A stretch of 43,321 bases of DNA, taken from contig JACJNV010000349.1 of assembly GCA_014695175.1 (NCBI GenBank), positions 1 through 43,321 on the forward strand. The letters run 5' to 3'. Below, in pieces: positions 17,481 to 26,242 of this stretch. The notes beneath the pieces are model-generated. The model saw only the letters and a program-made list of their open reading frames with translations, searched no databases and was not told where the DNA came from. This stretch comes from Microcoleus sp. FACHB-DQ6. GTDB lineage: Bacteria > Cyanobacteriota > Cyanobacteriia > Cyanobacteriales > Microcoleaceae. The translations under genes were made by a program, and so were the position numbers. Each line of letters opens with the position of its first letter. Within the stretch, counting starts at the first letter, position 1.

Positions 17481-17530
17481 GCAGGGGTTTTAACCCCTGC
17501 CTCAAAGCTAAAGTCCTCCTAGCGAAGACT
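17481..17530. repeat. CAGGGGTT-type structured repeat, copy 1 (short)
   Basis: GCAGGGGTT...AACCCCTGC hairpin followed by CTCAAAGCTAAAGTCCTC. The same order of blocks occurs in the fuller copy at 23918-24030. Confidence 0.7.
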
Positions 17531-17560
17531 GATATCATTTCCGGTTACACTCATACATGA

Positions 17561-17625
17561 TGTTGACTGTTGACTGTTGACTGTTGACGCCGTGAACAGT
17601 GAACAGTGAACCGTCAACAGTGAAC
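17561..17625. repeat. Heptamer STRR (TTGACTG family) with inverted half
   Basis: Four TGTTGAC units (17561-17588) face GTGAACA/GTCAACA units (17592-17625), allowing a hairpin. Related heptamers occur at 27118-27179 and 28377-28431. Confidence 0.85.
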
Positions 17626-17665
17626 TCGAATTTACTATTCCGATGCTAACGGATTGGATATGATA

Positions 17666-17766
17666 TCAAATCCGTTGGTATCATAATTCTTCATCTCTCT
17701 GTTCTCTTCCTCCGTGTTCTCTGCGTCCTCTGCGGTTTAATCCTTCCCAAACAACCATAAATGATA
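17666..17766. repeat. 101-bp dispersed repeat, copy 2
   Basis: Second copy of the repeat at 3538-3638, same length and orientation, at about 80% identity by eye. Its left end overlaps an inverted repeat AACGGATT/AATCCGTT (17648-17655 and 17669-17676). Confidence 0.8.
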
Positions 17767-18191
17767 TGAAAATAAATTTTTAAACTCATTTAAAACTCAT
17801 TAGTTATCGATATGAAGACTTTAGCTAAAATCCCTGTGTAATTCATGCCCTTGCGGACGGGCTGACTGGTAGATTATCAGCTTAAATCGAAACCAATGGG
17901 CAATCAAGTTTCCCTACAATTAATCCGGCAATTGTTACATCTTTCATCGAGAAAAATTGATAATTATGGGGTAGGGAAACGGCCTTGGCGTGTCCGACCT
18001 TGCCTATCATAAGTAGTGCAACCGGAATTTATATCATAGAAGCAAAATTTCGCATCCGCGTCCAATCTTCGCTAGTAGTTGGCTATATTGAAGTAGGCGA
18101 AAAATTTCACAGTTTTTAGGGCGCGCCAATTGCCGGGAAAATCACGCTACAGCAGTTAAAATACGATTATCAGCGCAATTGGTTTACACCC

Positions 18192-21100
18192 ATGCCCATT
18201 TATCGCTTCAACCGCCTAACCGCCAAATTTTTTAGCAAGCTGCCGCTGCGAACGGTTCTGATTGTGCCGTTTGTTTTGCAAACGGTAAGTGTAGTTGGGC
18301 TAGTGGGCTATCTTTCTTTCAAAAGTGGTCAGGAATCAGTCGAGGATGTAGCGCATCAGTTAATCGAACAAGTAGGAGAGCGGATTAGCGATCGCCTCAC
18401 CGATAATAATGGACTGTCGGCAATCAATACCTTTCTGGCTGGGCTGCAATTCTCGGCTTCAGGACAAACTTTTATTATGGATCGATCGGGCAATCTGATT
18501 GCCGCATCCACAGTAGAAACACCGTTGGTGACGCCAGCAAAAAAGCAACCGACGCCATTGCTAGCCACCAACAGCAATGATGCCCGAACGCGAGATATTG
18601 CTCGACAACTCGCCAACCGATTTGGCAACCTCCGCACGCTGCAAACAACCGAGAAATTGACCCTGGCGAGCAAGGGCGATAGGCAGTTTGTCCGCGTCAC
18701 TCCCTATCGAGATGTCCGTGGTTTGGATTGGTTAATTGTGGTGGTGGTGCCAGAGTCTGATTTGATGGCTCCGATTCAAGCAAATACGCGCAATACATTG
18801 TGGTTATTGGCCGGTACACTGCCGCTGGCGATCGCGATCGGATTGTTGACTTCCCGTTGGGTGACAAAGCCAATTATGCGCTTGAATACCGCTGCCAAAA
18901 ATGTTGCCAAAGGAGAATGGGATCGACCTTTAGAAATTAAACGCTTGGATGAAGTCGGAGAACTCGCCAATTCCTTCAATCTTATGGCAGCGCAACTGCA
19001 ACAGGCTTTTGCAGACCAAAAATCTTTAAATGAAGCTTTAGCGCACAGCGAGAGCCAACTCCAGCAATTTATCGAAGCCATACCCGCAGGAGTATCTATC
19101 CACGATGCCTCGGGTAAAGTCGTGTACTTTAACGAAACTGCCAAGCATTGGCTCGGTGTAGAAACTATCCCCGATGCGACCTTAGAAGAAGCAGTAGAAG
19201 TTTATCAAATGTACCGCCAAAACCAGCCGTATCCAATTGAAGAACTGCCTGCATTCCGAGCACTGCGCGGCGAAACGGTATTCCTTGAAGATATAGAACT
19301 TTATCGAGATGGGAAATTTATTCCTTTTGAGGTGCGCGCCACACCCATTTTCGACGAAGACGGAAACATTATTTATGCCATCATTGCTTTTTCTAACATC
19401 GCACAGCGCAAACAATATGAAAAAATATTAACTGACTACAATCGCACTTTAGAAGCCGAAGTTGCCGAACGTACCTGCGCCTTAGCTCGTGCTAGCGAAC
19501 TATTACAATATGAAATAGCCGATCGCAAATTGCTCGAACAAAAACTTTACACTTCTGCCGAGCAAGTTGTAAAAATATTTGCGTCGATAACCGATGTTGT
19601 CTTGATTTTTAACCAAACCGAAAAAAGCATTCAAATTATACCTACAAAGGGTATTTCTCAATACAACTATGAGACGAATCAGATCGACTCCATCATCGAA
19701 CAATTATTTCACGAGGAAAGGGAGGAGATTTATTTCGCTCAAGTTCAACAGGCATTGGAAACCCAACAAACTATTAGTTTCGATTACAGTCTGCGGATTA
19801 ATAACAAAGAAGTTTGGTTTGCTGCTAAAATTTCGCCGCTGTCCGATAGCTCCGCTGTTTGGGTAGCCCGCGACATTAGCGATCGCCAGTTTGCCGAATC
19901 TCGACTGCTGGAAGCCCAAAAAATTGCCCGTATTGGCAGTTGGGAACACGATATCGCCACAGCAACAACCACTTGGAGTGAAGAACTCTATCGCATTTAC
20001 GAGCTCGATCCTACTCAAAAACCGCTGCCAACCGAACAATTAATCGAGCGTTTTCATCCAGAAGATCGATCGCGCTATCTGACAATGGTGCGCGAGCAAG
20101 CTATGTCGGGACAAAGCTTTGAAATTGATTTGCGGCTGATGCGAAGAGATGGCTCGCTCAGTTACATTGAAGTCAGAGGGAAACCGGTTTATGATAAAAA
20201 AGGGCAGTTGATCCGTTTGTTCGGCACTGTTTTGGATATTAGCGATCGCAAACAAGCCGAGTCAGCTTTGCGAGAAAGCGCGCAGGGAGAACAAGCCATC
20301 GCCCGATCGATCGAGCGCATCCGTCAATCCTTAGATATTGACACAATATTCAAAACCACAACCTCTGAACTGCGACAAACCCTAAAATGCGATCGTGTCG
20401 GTATCTATCGCTTTAATCCTGATTGGAGCGGGGAATTTGTTGCCGAATCAATGGCTCCCGGCTGGATATCTCTGATCCAAGAAACCGACGATTGTAATGT
20501 GCCAAACACTCTCGTCGAACACTCTCGCTGTACCGTGAAAACTATGCAAGCCGGCGGTACACCAGTGCTGGATACCTATCTACAAAAAAATCAAGGCGGT
20601 ATGTACGCTAGAGGCGTTCCTTACCGCATAATTGAAGACATATACAGCGCTGAGTTGAGTCCTTGTTACCTAGAACTGTTAAAACAATTTCAAGCTAGAG
20701 CCTACGTTATTTTTCCCATATTTTGCGGCAGTCAACTTTGGGGTTTGCTCGCCAGCTATCAAAATTCTGGATCCCGCACTTGGCGCGAAGCTGAAATCAA
20801 TATTGGGCTGCAAATTAGCACTCAACTGGGAGTTGCCTTACAACAAGCTCAATTGCTCGAAGCGACTCAACAGCAAGCAGTACAGCTTCAACAAGCCGCG
20901 TGGGCCGCAGAAGCCGCCAACCTTGCCAAAAGCACTTTCCTGGCAAATATGAGCCACGAACTTCGCACCCCGCTAAACGCAATTCTGGGATTCTCGCAAT
21001 TGATGCAGCGTTCGACCAACCTCAATCGCGAACAACAGGAAAATATCCGCATTATCAACCGCAGCGGAGAACACTTGCTCGCTCTAATCAATCAAATATT

Positions 21101-22322
21101 AGATTTAGCGAAAATAGAGGCGGGACGCATGACAATCAACCCAACAGACTTTCAATTAAGGAGCCTGTTGAACGATTTGGAAGAGATGTTTCAACTCCAG
21201 GCAATGGAGCAACAATTGCAGTTAATATTTGACTGCTCTAGCGAAGTCCCCGAATACGTGCAAACCGATCAACTTAAGTTGCGCCAAGTCTTAATCAATC
21301 TCCTCTCTAACGCCATTAAGTTTACGAAAGAAGGAGAAATTAGGGTAAGAGTAAGTGCGGTTAGGGAGGGGGAAGCTCAGCAATTACCAATCAGTAATTA
21401 CCAATTACATTTTGAAATAGAAGACACTGGCTCCGGCATAGCTGCTGATGAGTTAGATAAACTTTTTCAAACCTTTGTGCAAACCAAAACAGGAACAAAA
21501 TCTCAGCAAGGAACAGGCTTGGGACTGGCTATCAGCCAACAGTTTGTCAACCTGATGGGCGGCCTGATTACTGTACGCAGTGAAGTAGGACGCGGCACCA
21601 CCTTCGCGTTTGATATTCCCGTCAGCGCCGTTGATGCCCCGGCGACTCAACCCGTAGAGCCACCGCGTCGGGTGATAGCGCTGGAAGGCAACCAGCCGCG
21701 CTATCGTATTTTGATTGTGGACGATCGATCGGACAACCGCCAACTGCTGATCAAACTCCTCGCTGCCTTTAACTTTGAACTCCAAGAAGCCACCAACGGC
21801 ATAGAAGCTATTGAAATGTGCTCGAGTTTTGAGCCACACTTAATTTTTATGGATATGTGGATGCCCCTGATGGATGGAGATGAAGCGACCAAACGCATTA
21901 AAGCCACCGTTAAAGGTCAAGCTACGGCAATTATTGCCGTGAGTGCCGGTAACGCCGAGGAAGCGCAAACCGTTACTGTATCAGATGATTGCGATGACTT
22001 TATCCACAAACCCTTTCGAGATACAGAAATTTTTGCCACCCTGCACAAACATCTGGGAGTGCGTTACATTTACGGTGAACCGGAGAGTGTGCCCGAGTCA
22101 ACTCAAATCGAGGCTCCAACTCCAGAGAGTCTGGCAGCTTTACCCGCAGATTGGCTGGCAGCTTTAGAGAAAGCCACAATTGAGTGCGATTTAGAGTTAA
22201 TTCTGATCCAAATTGAGCAAATTCGCGATCGCAATGACGCTTTAGCAAGCGCTCTAGCCGCATTGGCTAACGAGTTTCAGTTCAATCAAATACTAGCTCT
22301 CATCCATCCCGAACCAAAATAA
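18192..22322 (+). CDS. Hybrid histidine kinase: Cache-HAMP-3 PAS-CBCR-like GAF-HisKA-ATPase-REC (1376 aa)
   Basis: Two membrane helices (about 18-42 and 198-220) flank an extracytoplasmic Cache-like sensor containing SGQTFIMDRSGNLIAAS. A HAMP domain follows (about 217-275), then three PAS domains to about residue 690. A GAF domain (about 700-885) has the segment IEDIYSAELSPCYLELL: C825 sits where phytochrome-superfamily GAF domains attach bilin, but the following His is Tyr. The kinase core has H922 in MSHELRTPLN, N-box NLLSNAIKF and [10 protein letters not shown]. The receiver has D1221 in FMDMWMP. A helical tail (LPADWLAALEKATIECDLE...) of a type common after receivers in cyanobacterial hybrid kinases ends the protein. 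Residues near PISNYQL in the ATPase domain derive from a repeat. It probably works with the REC-kinase encoded 105 bases downstream. Confidence 0.92.
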   Translation: MPIYRFNRLTAKFFSKLPLRTVLIVPFVLQTVSVVGLVGYLSFKSGQESVEDVAHQLIEQVGERISDRLTDNNGLSAINTFLAGLQFSASGQTFIMDRSGNLIAASTVETPLVTPAKKQPTPLLATNSNDARTRDIARQLANRFGNLRTLQTTEKLTLASKGDRQFVRVTPYRDVRGLDWLIVVVVPESDLMAPIQANTRNTLWLLAGTLPLAIAIGLLTSRWVTKPIMRLNTAAKNVAKGEWDRPLEIKRLDEVGELANSFNLMAAQLQQAFADQKSLNEALAHSESQLQQFIEAIPAGVSIHDASGKVVYFNETAKHWLGVETIPDATLEEAVEVYQMYRQNQPYPIEELPAFRALRGETVFLEDIELYRDGKFIPFEVRATPIFDEDGNIIYAIIAFSNIAQRKQYEKILTDYNRTLEAEVAERTCALARASELLQYEIADRKLLEQKLYTSAEQVVKIFASITDVVLIFNQTEKSIQIIPTKGISQYNYETNQIDSIIEQLFHEEREEIYFAQVQQALETQQTISFDYSLRINNKEVWFAAKISPLSDSSAVWVARDISDRQFAESRLLEAQKIARIGSWEHDIATATTTWSEELYRIYELDPTQKPLPTEQLIERFHPEDRSRYLTMVREQAMSGQSFEIDLRLMRRDGSLSYIEVRGKPVYDKKGQLIRLFGTVLDISDRKQAESALRESAQGEQAIARSIERIRQSLDIDTIFKTTTSELRQTLKCDRVGIYRFNPDWSGEFVAESMAPGWISLIQETDDCNVPNTLVEHSRCTVKTMQAGGTPVLDTYLQKNQGGMYARGVPYRIIEDIYSAELSPCYLELLKQFQARAYVIFPIFCGSQLWGLLASYQNSGSRTWREAEINIGLQISTQLGVALQQAQLLEATQQQAVQLQQAAWAAEAANLAKSTFLANMSHELRTPLNAILGFSQLMQRSTNLNREQQENIRIINRSGEHLLALINQILDLAKIEAGRMTINPTDFQLRSLLNDLEEMFQLQAMEQQLQLIFDCSSEVPEYVQTDQLKLRQVLINLLSNAIKFTKEGEIRVRVSAVREGEAQQLPISNYQLHFEIEDTGSGIAADELDKLFQTFVQTKTGTKSQQGTGLGLAISQQFVNLMGGLITVRSEVGRGTTFAFDIPVSAVDAPATQPVEPPRRVIALEGNQPRYRILIVDDRSDNRQLLIKLLAAFNFELQEATNGIEAIEMCSSFEPHLIFMDMWMPLMDGDEATKRIKATVKGQATAIIAVSAGNAEEAQTVTVSDDCDDFIHKPFRDTEIFATLHKHLGVRYIYGEPESVPESTQIEAPTPESLAALPADWLAALEKATIECDLELILIQIEQIRDRNDALASALAALANEFQFNQILALIHPEPK

Positions 22323-22334
22323 TAAGGATATGAG

Positions 22335-22403
22335 ATAGGTTTGTAGTGAGTACGATCGCCCGAGGGGGTTTTATGAGGGCGATGGTACTCACTACAAACC
22401 TAT
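22335..22403. repeat. Long perfect hairpin between two kinase genes
   Basis: Arms 22335-22353 and 22385-22403 are 19-base perfect inverted copies (ATAGGTTTGTAGTGAGTAC), continued inward by GATCGCCC/GGGCGAT. It lies 12 bases after the hybrid-kinase stop and 25 bases before the next start. It would form a very stable RNA stem that could protect, attenuate or end the upstream transcript; there is no T-run. Confidence 0.8.
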
Positions 22404-22427
22404 AAAGGTTATTTTACGGAACTAAAT

Positions 22428-23750
22428 ATGAATTCCGAACCAACTCCCGCCTTAAAAGGGAATATTTTAATTGTTGATGATATTCCGGCTAATTTGCAAC
22501 TTTTAGCTCAAATACTCTCGCAGCAAGGGTACAAAACACGCACCGCACCCGACGGCAAACTAGCGCTGCGGTCGATCGAGTTAACTCCTCCTGACTTGAT
22601 TTTGCTCGACATCATGATGCCCGGTATGGACGGCTACAAAGTCTGCCAAGCATTGAAAGCTTCTCCCACAACCAAAGATATTCCAGTTATTTTTATCAGT
22701 GCTTTAAATGAAGTGTTTGATAAAGTCAAAGCCTTTGAAGTTGGTGGTATAGATTATATCACAAAACCGTTTCACGAACAAGAAGTTTTGGCCCGCGTCT
22801 CAAATCAACTCGTGCAGCGCCAGTTGTTCCAACAAACACAATCCTACGCCCAGCAACTCGAACAAACCGTAACTGAACTAAAGAAAACTCAAGCTCAGTT
22901 AATACAGAAGGAAAAAATGGCTTCTTTAGGTCAGCTAGCGGCAGGAATTGCTCACGAAATCAACAATCCCGTCAGCTTTATCTACGGTAATATTGCTCTA
23001 GCGGCGGAGTATGCGCGAGATTTGCTTCGCCTCGTTGAATTGTACCGACATTACTACCCCCACCCCGTTGCAGAAATTATCGGCGAATTGGATGAGATTC
23101 AACCCGAATTCATCGCAGAGGATTATCCAAAACTGCTGAATTCGATGACAGAGGGTGCTTCTCGGATTAGCGAGATTGTAATGTCTTTGCGGAAATTCAC
23201 CCGCCTTGGCGAACAAAAGTACAAGCCAGTGGATATTCATGAAGGCATTGACAATACTTTAGTTATTTTGCAGCACCGGTTGAAGGGAGCAAACAAAGCT
23301 GGCGAGATAGAGGTTATTAAACACTACAGCCAACTGCCAAGAGTCACCTGTTACGCCAGTGAGTTAAATCAGGTGTTCATGAACCTGCTAACTAATGCTA
23401 TTGATGCCCTGGAAACTCAACCGTCTCCCCGAAAAATTACCATCAGCACTTCAGTAAGTTCTGAGTCAGAATCGGCCCTGCACAATCAAGACTCCAAATT
23501 AGCCGCTCAAAACTATAAATCCGTTGTTATTCACATTGCCGATAACGGTTGTGGGATGAGTGAGGAAGTGCGCCACCAGATATTTGACCCATTTTTTACT
23601 ACGAAGCCTGTAGGTCGCGGTACTGGATTAGGGTTGGCAATCAGTCACGATATTGTAGTGGAAAAACATCGAGGTAAAATCAGTTGTATTTCTGATCCGG
23701 GCCGAGGAACAGAGTTAATTTTGCAGATTCCGATATGTGTTAAATCTTAA
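22428..23750 (+). CDS. REC-histidine kinase (440 aa)
   Basis: N-terminal receiver (about 12-130, phosphoacceptor D61 in [11 protein letters not shown], conserved Lys in ITKPF), a coiled-coil linker (about 137-163), then a HisKA-like domain with H176 in [18 protein letters not shown] and an ATPase domain ([27 protein letters not shown]). There is no DNA-binding output and no membrane segment, so it is a soluble relay kinase. Cyanobacteria often encode such REC-kinases directly after a hybrid kinase, and its receiver may accept phosphate from the upstream kinase (inferred from position). Confidence 0.92.
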   Translation: MNSEPTPALKGNILIVDDIPANLQLLAQILSQQGYKTRTAPDGKLALRSIELTPPDLILLDIMMPGMDGYKVCQALKASPTTKDIPVIFISALNEVFDKVKAFEVGGIDYITKPFHEQEVLARVSNQLVQRQLFQQTQSYAQQLEQTVTELKKTQAQLIQKEKMASLGQLAAGIAHEINNPVSFIYGNIALAAEYARDLLRLVELYRHYYPHPVAEIIGELDEIQPEFIAEDYPKLLNSMTEGASRISEIVMSLRKFTRLGEQKYKPVDIHEGIDNTLVILQHRLKGANKAGEIEVIKHYSQLPRVTCYASELNQVFMNLLTNAIDALETQPSPRKITISTSVSSESESALHNQDSKLAAQNYKSVVIHIADNGCGMSEEVRHQIFDPFFTTKPVGRGTGLGLAISHDIVVEKHRGKISCISDPGRGTELILQIPICVKS

Positions 23751-24051
23751 TAAATTTTAACCTTTTAAAATTTAATCAGACCCAGAGAATATATCACATA
23801 GATTGTACGCGAGCATCTGTAGGGAAACGGCATTAAGCTGTCGCGGCACGGAAATTATGGACACGGCAATGGCTATTGGTGTTCCCTTAAGGTAAAACCG
23901 ATATTCCGTCAGTCCGTCAGGGGTTGAAACCCCTGCCTCAAAGCGAAAGTCCTCGCTTCCGAGGACTAATAAATTATTCAGTCCTCTTTTAGAGGACTTT
24001 CGCTATTAGACAGGGAATTCATTCCCTGGCAGAGTGCCGGGTGAGCGGTAT
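23751..24051. repeat. Structured repeat region between convergent genes (copy 2 of the CAGGGGTT repeat)
   Basis: The 301-bp gap holds a GTAGGGAAACGGC element (near 23820) and a nested hairpin cluster at 23918-24030: CAGGGGTTGAAACCCCTG, AGTCCTCG/CGAGGACT (23949-23968), AGTCCTC/GAGGACT (23980-23998), GCGAAAGTCCTC pairing at longer range with GAGGACTTTCGC, and CAGGGAATTCATTCCCTG. The first part matches 17481-17530. Convergent genes end on both sides, so it may serve as a two-way terminator. Confidence 0.75.
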
Positions 24052-24591
24052 TTACTTTAAATCCAGCAATCCGCTAGTTTTTAGCTTGGGATTAAACCGG
24101 ATTTCTTCAGTTACGCCGCGAGCTTTCAACAGCGAGAAAATTTCATTTTCCACGCGCCGCGCTACATTTTTCAACAATTTATCTTTGGCAATTTCATCGG
24201 CAAAGATACCTTCATAATTTGCTACTTCTTCGGTAGTCATCACAGTTTTGGTGTCGATGGGATCGTTCCACTTGGCAGCATCGGCACCGTTACCCTGGGG
24301 TTGGGAACCGTTTTCGGCAATCCAACTTTCTCTAATGCTTTCTAGGATAGTGCGGCTGGGCTTGTCAATAGTTTGGAGTTTCAGCCAGTAGCAATATTGG
24401 GTTTGGCGTACCAAATGCTGTTTGAGGCTGAGGTAAATGTCGCGAGAATAGCCGACAAATTGCAGGACTTTCTCGCTGTCAAAAATCGCGTAAACGCCGA
24501 TTTTTCCCTGAACAAAATCGGGCAATTTCCCCTCGGAGTCTATGTATGGAATGAATTCTAAGCTGGCGAGAGATTGAATGTCTTCTGTCAT
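24052..24591 (-). CDS. GIY-YIG nuclease-superfamily protein (179 aa)
   Basis: The GIY-YIG fold is visible at GKIGVYAIFDSEKVLQFVGYSRDIYLSLKQHL (about 29-60): GVYAIF for GIY, FVGYSRD for YIG with the conserved Arg. It is followed by an ESIRESWIAENGSQPQGNG motif whose Glu/Asn-Gly pattern is typical of this cyanobacterial and plastid subfamily. The C-terminal part is basic and helical (KNVARRVENEIFSLLK). The nuclease role comes from the family; substrate unknown. The start is the ATG just downstream, in transcript direction, of a heptamer array. Confidence 0.78.
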   Translation of the reverse strand: MTEDIQSLASLEFIPYIDSEGKLPDFVQGKIGVYAIFDSEKVLQFVGYSRDIYLSLKQHLVRQTQYCYWLKLQTIDKPSRTILESIRESWIAENGSQPQGNGADAAKWNDPIDTKTVMTTEEVANYEGIFADEIAKDKLLKNVARRVENEIFSLLKARGVTEEIRFNPKLKTSGLLDLK

Positions 24592-24593
24592 CC

Positions 24594-24627
24594 GATTTTA
24601 GATTTTAGATTTTAGATTTTAGATTTA
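24594..24627. repeat. Heptamer STRR (GATTTTA)n
   Basis: Nearly five tandem GATTTTA units between two minus-strand genes, three bases upstream of the GIY-YIG gene start. Confidence 0.95.
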
Positions 24628-24650
24628 ACCACAGATTAACCAGCCTTTAC

Positions 24651-24977
24651 CTAACTCTTAAAAACTCGATAAACGGCACAGAGGCGGCTGGGTTTAAATA
24701 TTTTGGCTTGGAACATGAAATTAGGCGGGACGTTGACAATCGCAAAATCGCTCGATTGATGATACTTTTCAAATTCCGCAGGCATTCCCTTCGGCGTCTC
24801 GCTGCTGTAAGGGACTGGCTGAAAAAGTAACTCGGTAAACTCAAGGCGCGAGCATTGCAATTGTAGCGCTACTTGTTGGAGAAAGCTTTCATTGGTTAAT
24901 AAACCGAACAGTGCAGTTTTAGCATCGGGTTCGAGGACAAAACTGCTATCGTAGCTTTCAATAATCTTAAGACCCAT
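24651..24977 (-). CDS. Conserved-looking hypothetical protein (108 aa)
   Basis: Not recognised. It begins MGLKIIESYDSSFVLEPDAK, has a helical middle (LLTNESFLQQVALQLQCSRLEF) and a C-terminal beta-rich part (FAIVNVPPNFMFQAKIFKPS). No membrane segment, signal peptide or catalytic motif is evident. Being on the same strand as, and 59 bases upstream of, the GIY-YIG gene, it may share its transcript. It has ordinary codon use and is longer than its antisense shadows, so it is taken as real. Confidence 0.6.
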   Translation of the reverse strand: MGLKIIESYDSSFVLEPDAKTALFGLLTNESFLQQVALQLQCSRLEFTELLFQPVPYSSETPKGMPAEFEKYHQSSDFAIVNVPPNFMFQAKIFKPSRLCAVYRVFKS

Positions 24978-25348
24978 TTTCTGTAGACTCCTGACAGACG
25001 GCGGTGAATGGTTATTGGTTAAAGGTTGAGCGATCGACTTAATCCTGAATTTTACCTGAGATTGACCGTTTTGAAGGCCGAAGGTATTCGGCAGGAGGTC
25101 AATCGATTTTAGATTTTAGATTTTAGATTGAAGAATTGAAGCATTGACCCCACGGATAAATTCGGGGGCGTGTTTATCGGATACAGGTTTTTTATTTCTT
25201 CACGGATGAATCCGGGGGCTTGTATCCTGGATGCTTTCGGTCAATAAAAATACCACAATCAGGAAAATTTGACAAATAGGCCTGATTTATTTGCCGATCG
25301 CTTTTATCATGTCGGTATCGCCATCTATCCGACTACGACTAAAAGGCT
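24978..25348. other. Divergent intergenic region with several repeats
   Basis: No gene is seen. The 371 bases contain a nested inverted repeat (GATTGACC 25060-25067 with 25097-25104; GCCGAA/TTCGGC inside), a (GATTTTA)n array (25105-25130), and two 23-base direct repeats starting CACGGAT (25151-25173 and 25201-25223), 50 bases apart. Promoters for both divergent genes should lie here, but none is clear. Confidence 0.65.
25105..25130. repeat. Heptamer STRR (GATTTTA)n
   Basis: Three and a half GATTTTA units immediately after a nested inverted repeat; same family as 24594-24627, 28253-28278 and 30923-30966. Confidence 0.92.
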
Positions 25349-26149
25349 ATGCAGAAGATTGAAAAAGCATCATTCCCAGCTTTGAGAAGTGCCCCGAACC
25401 AGCCGGACTGGCTAGAATGGGTAGAATACGCCTCTGTTGCTGGTTCAGCTATTGGCACGATTGCTGCAGGATTGTCGGGCCAAATTGTCTACGCTGCCGC
25501 CCCCTTAACCGCAGCACTCTCGCTAAATCTCGCCAATCGCCAGCGTTTCGAGCAACAAATGCAACAAAAGGCAAATTCTGCGATTACGGACGTACAGGCC
25601 GCAGTAGAACGTCGATCGCAGCAAGTTCAGATACTACCTGGAGAACCTGCGGAACTCTACACCGCCGTCTCCGACTTGCAGCAGAAACTCCTCGGCTTGG
25701 AATCCGGCGTCATCGCCGAAGTACAAGCTGCCGTAGCCTCCCTCGAACGCCAAGCCCAGGCGCTGCCTGCAGATTCTCAGGATTTCACCACGCAACTGTC
25801 GGATTTGCAGCAGAAAGTCCGCCTTTTGGAAAATAGCGCCCTCAGAGAGCATGATTGGGAAAATGTCAACGTCCGATTTTTATTGATGGGCGAAAAGTTA
25901 ACTGAAGTTAAAACTATTACGGCTCAGTTGCAGGAGCGATCGAACGAAGTAGACTTCGATACAATCCAAGGTTCTCTCAAGCAATTACAGGATTTGCTCG
26001 ATCGACCCACAATAGACACAGGGATGCTACAAACCGAAATTCAGCATTTGCAGCAGCAAGTGTCCGAGTTGCAGAGGCAAAATCAAGAAATTGTCAAGCC
26101 TTATTTGCAGCGTCTGACTCGCGCCGTGAAGAAACTATCACCAAATTAG
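25349..26149 (+). CDS. Membrane-anchored coiled-coil protein with internal duplication (266 aa)
   Basis: No enzymatic family recognised. Residues about 20-60 (YASVAGSAIGTIAAGLSG, then IVYAAAPLTAALSLNLANR) form a Gly/Ala-rich hydrophobic hairpin. The rest is predicted coiled coil, Gln/Glu-rich with heptad leucines (QTEIQHLQQQVSELQRQNQE). Two segments of about 44 residues repeat: one with TDVQAAVERRSQQ...TAVSDLQQKL, the other with AEVQAAVASLERQ...TQLSDLQQKV. This points to a structural or tethering role at the membrane, which is inference only. Monocistronic, with a probable hairpin terminator after it. Confidence 0.75.
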   Translation: MQKIEKASFPALRSAPNQPDWLEWVEYASVAGSAIGTIAAGLSGQIVYAAAPLTAALSLNLANRQRFEQQMQQKANSAITDVQAAVERRSQQVQILPGEPAELYTAVSDLQQKLLGLESGVIAEVQAAVASLERQAQALPADSQDFTTQLSDLQQKVRLLENSALREHDWENVNVRFLLMGEKLTEVKTITAQLQERSNEVDFDTIQGSLKQLQDLLDRPTIDTGMLQTEIQHLQQQVSELQRQNQEIVKPYLQRLTRAVKKLSPN

Positions 26150-26208
26150 TCTTACTTATTCGTTTTTCGTAGGGTGCTGCGCGGGCACCTTTCGGGATTT
26201 TTTCGTAG

Positions 26209-26228
26209 GGTGCGCCGGGCCGCGCACC
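26209..26228. terminator. GC-rich hairpin between convergent genes
   Basis: GGTGCGC and GCGCACC pair around a CGGGCC loop, in the 93-bp gap between two converging genes. A related GTAGGGTGC element stands just before it (26169-26188). Plausibly ends both transcripts. Confidence 0.5.
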
Positions 26229-26242
26229 TTACCAATTACCCA

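Larger units (their letters stand above)
17530..18036. mobile_element. Candidate 507-bp element bounded by 22-bp inverted repeats
   Basis: 17530-17551 and 18015-18036 match as inverted repeats at 19 of 22 positions (shared TGATAT, TTCCGGTT and CACT blocks). There is no open reading frame between them and the flanks show no obvious target duplication, so the mobile-element reading is tentative. Confidence 0.4.
17201..18191. other. 991-bp repeat-rich intergenic region
   Basis: No gene was found. In order it contains a MITE-like inverted-repeat element (17267-17371), a 15-bp perfect hairpin (17378-17416), a structured repeat (17481-17530), a heptamer array (17561-17625), the 101-bp dispersed repeat copy 2 (17666-17766), and a 19-of-22 matching inverted repeat pair at 17530-17551 and 18015-18036 enclosing most of these. 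GTAGGGAAACGGC near 17972 also occurs near 23820. It looks like a landing site for successive small non-coding elements. Confidence 0.75.
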
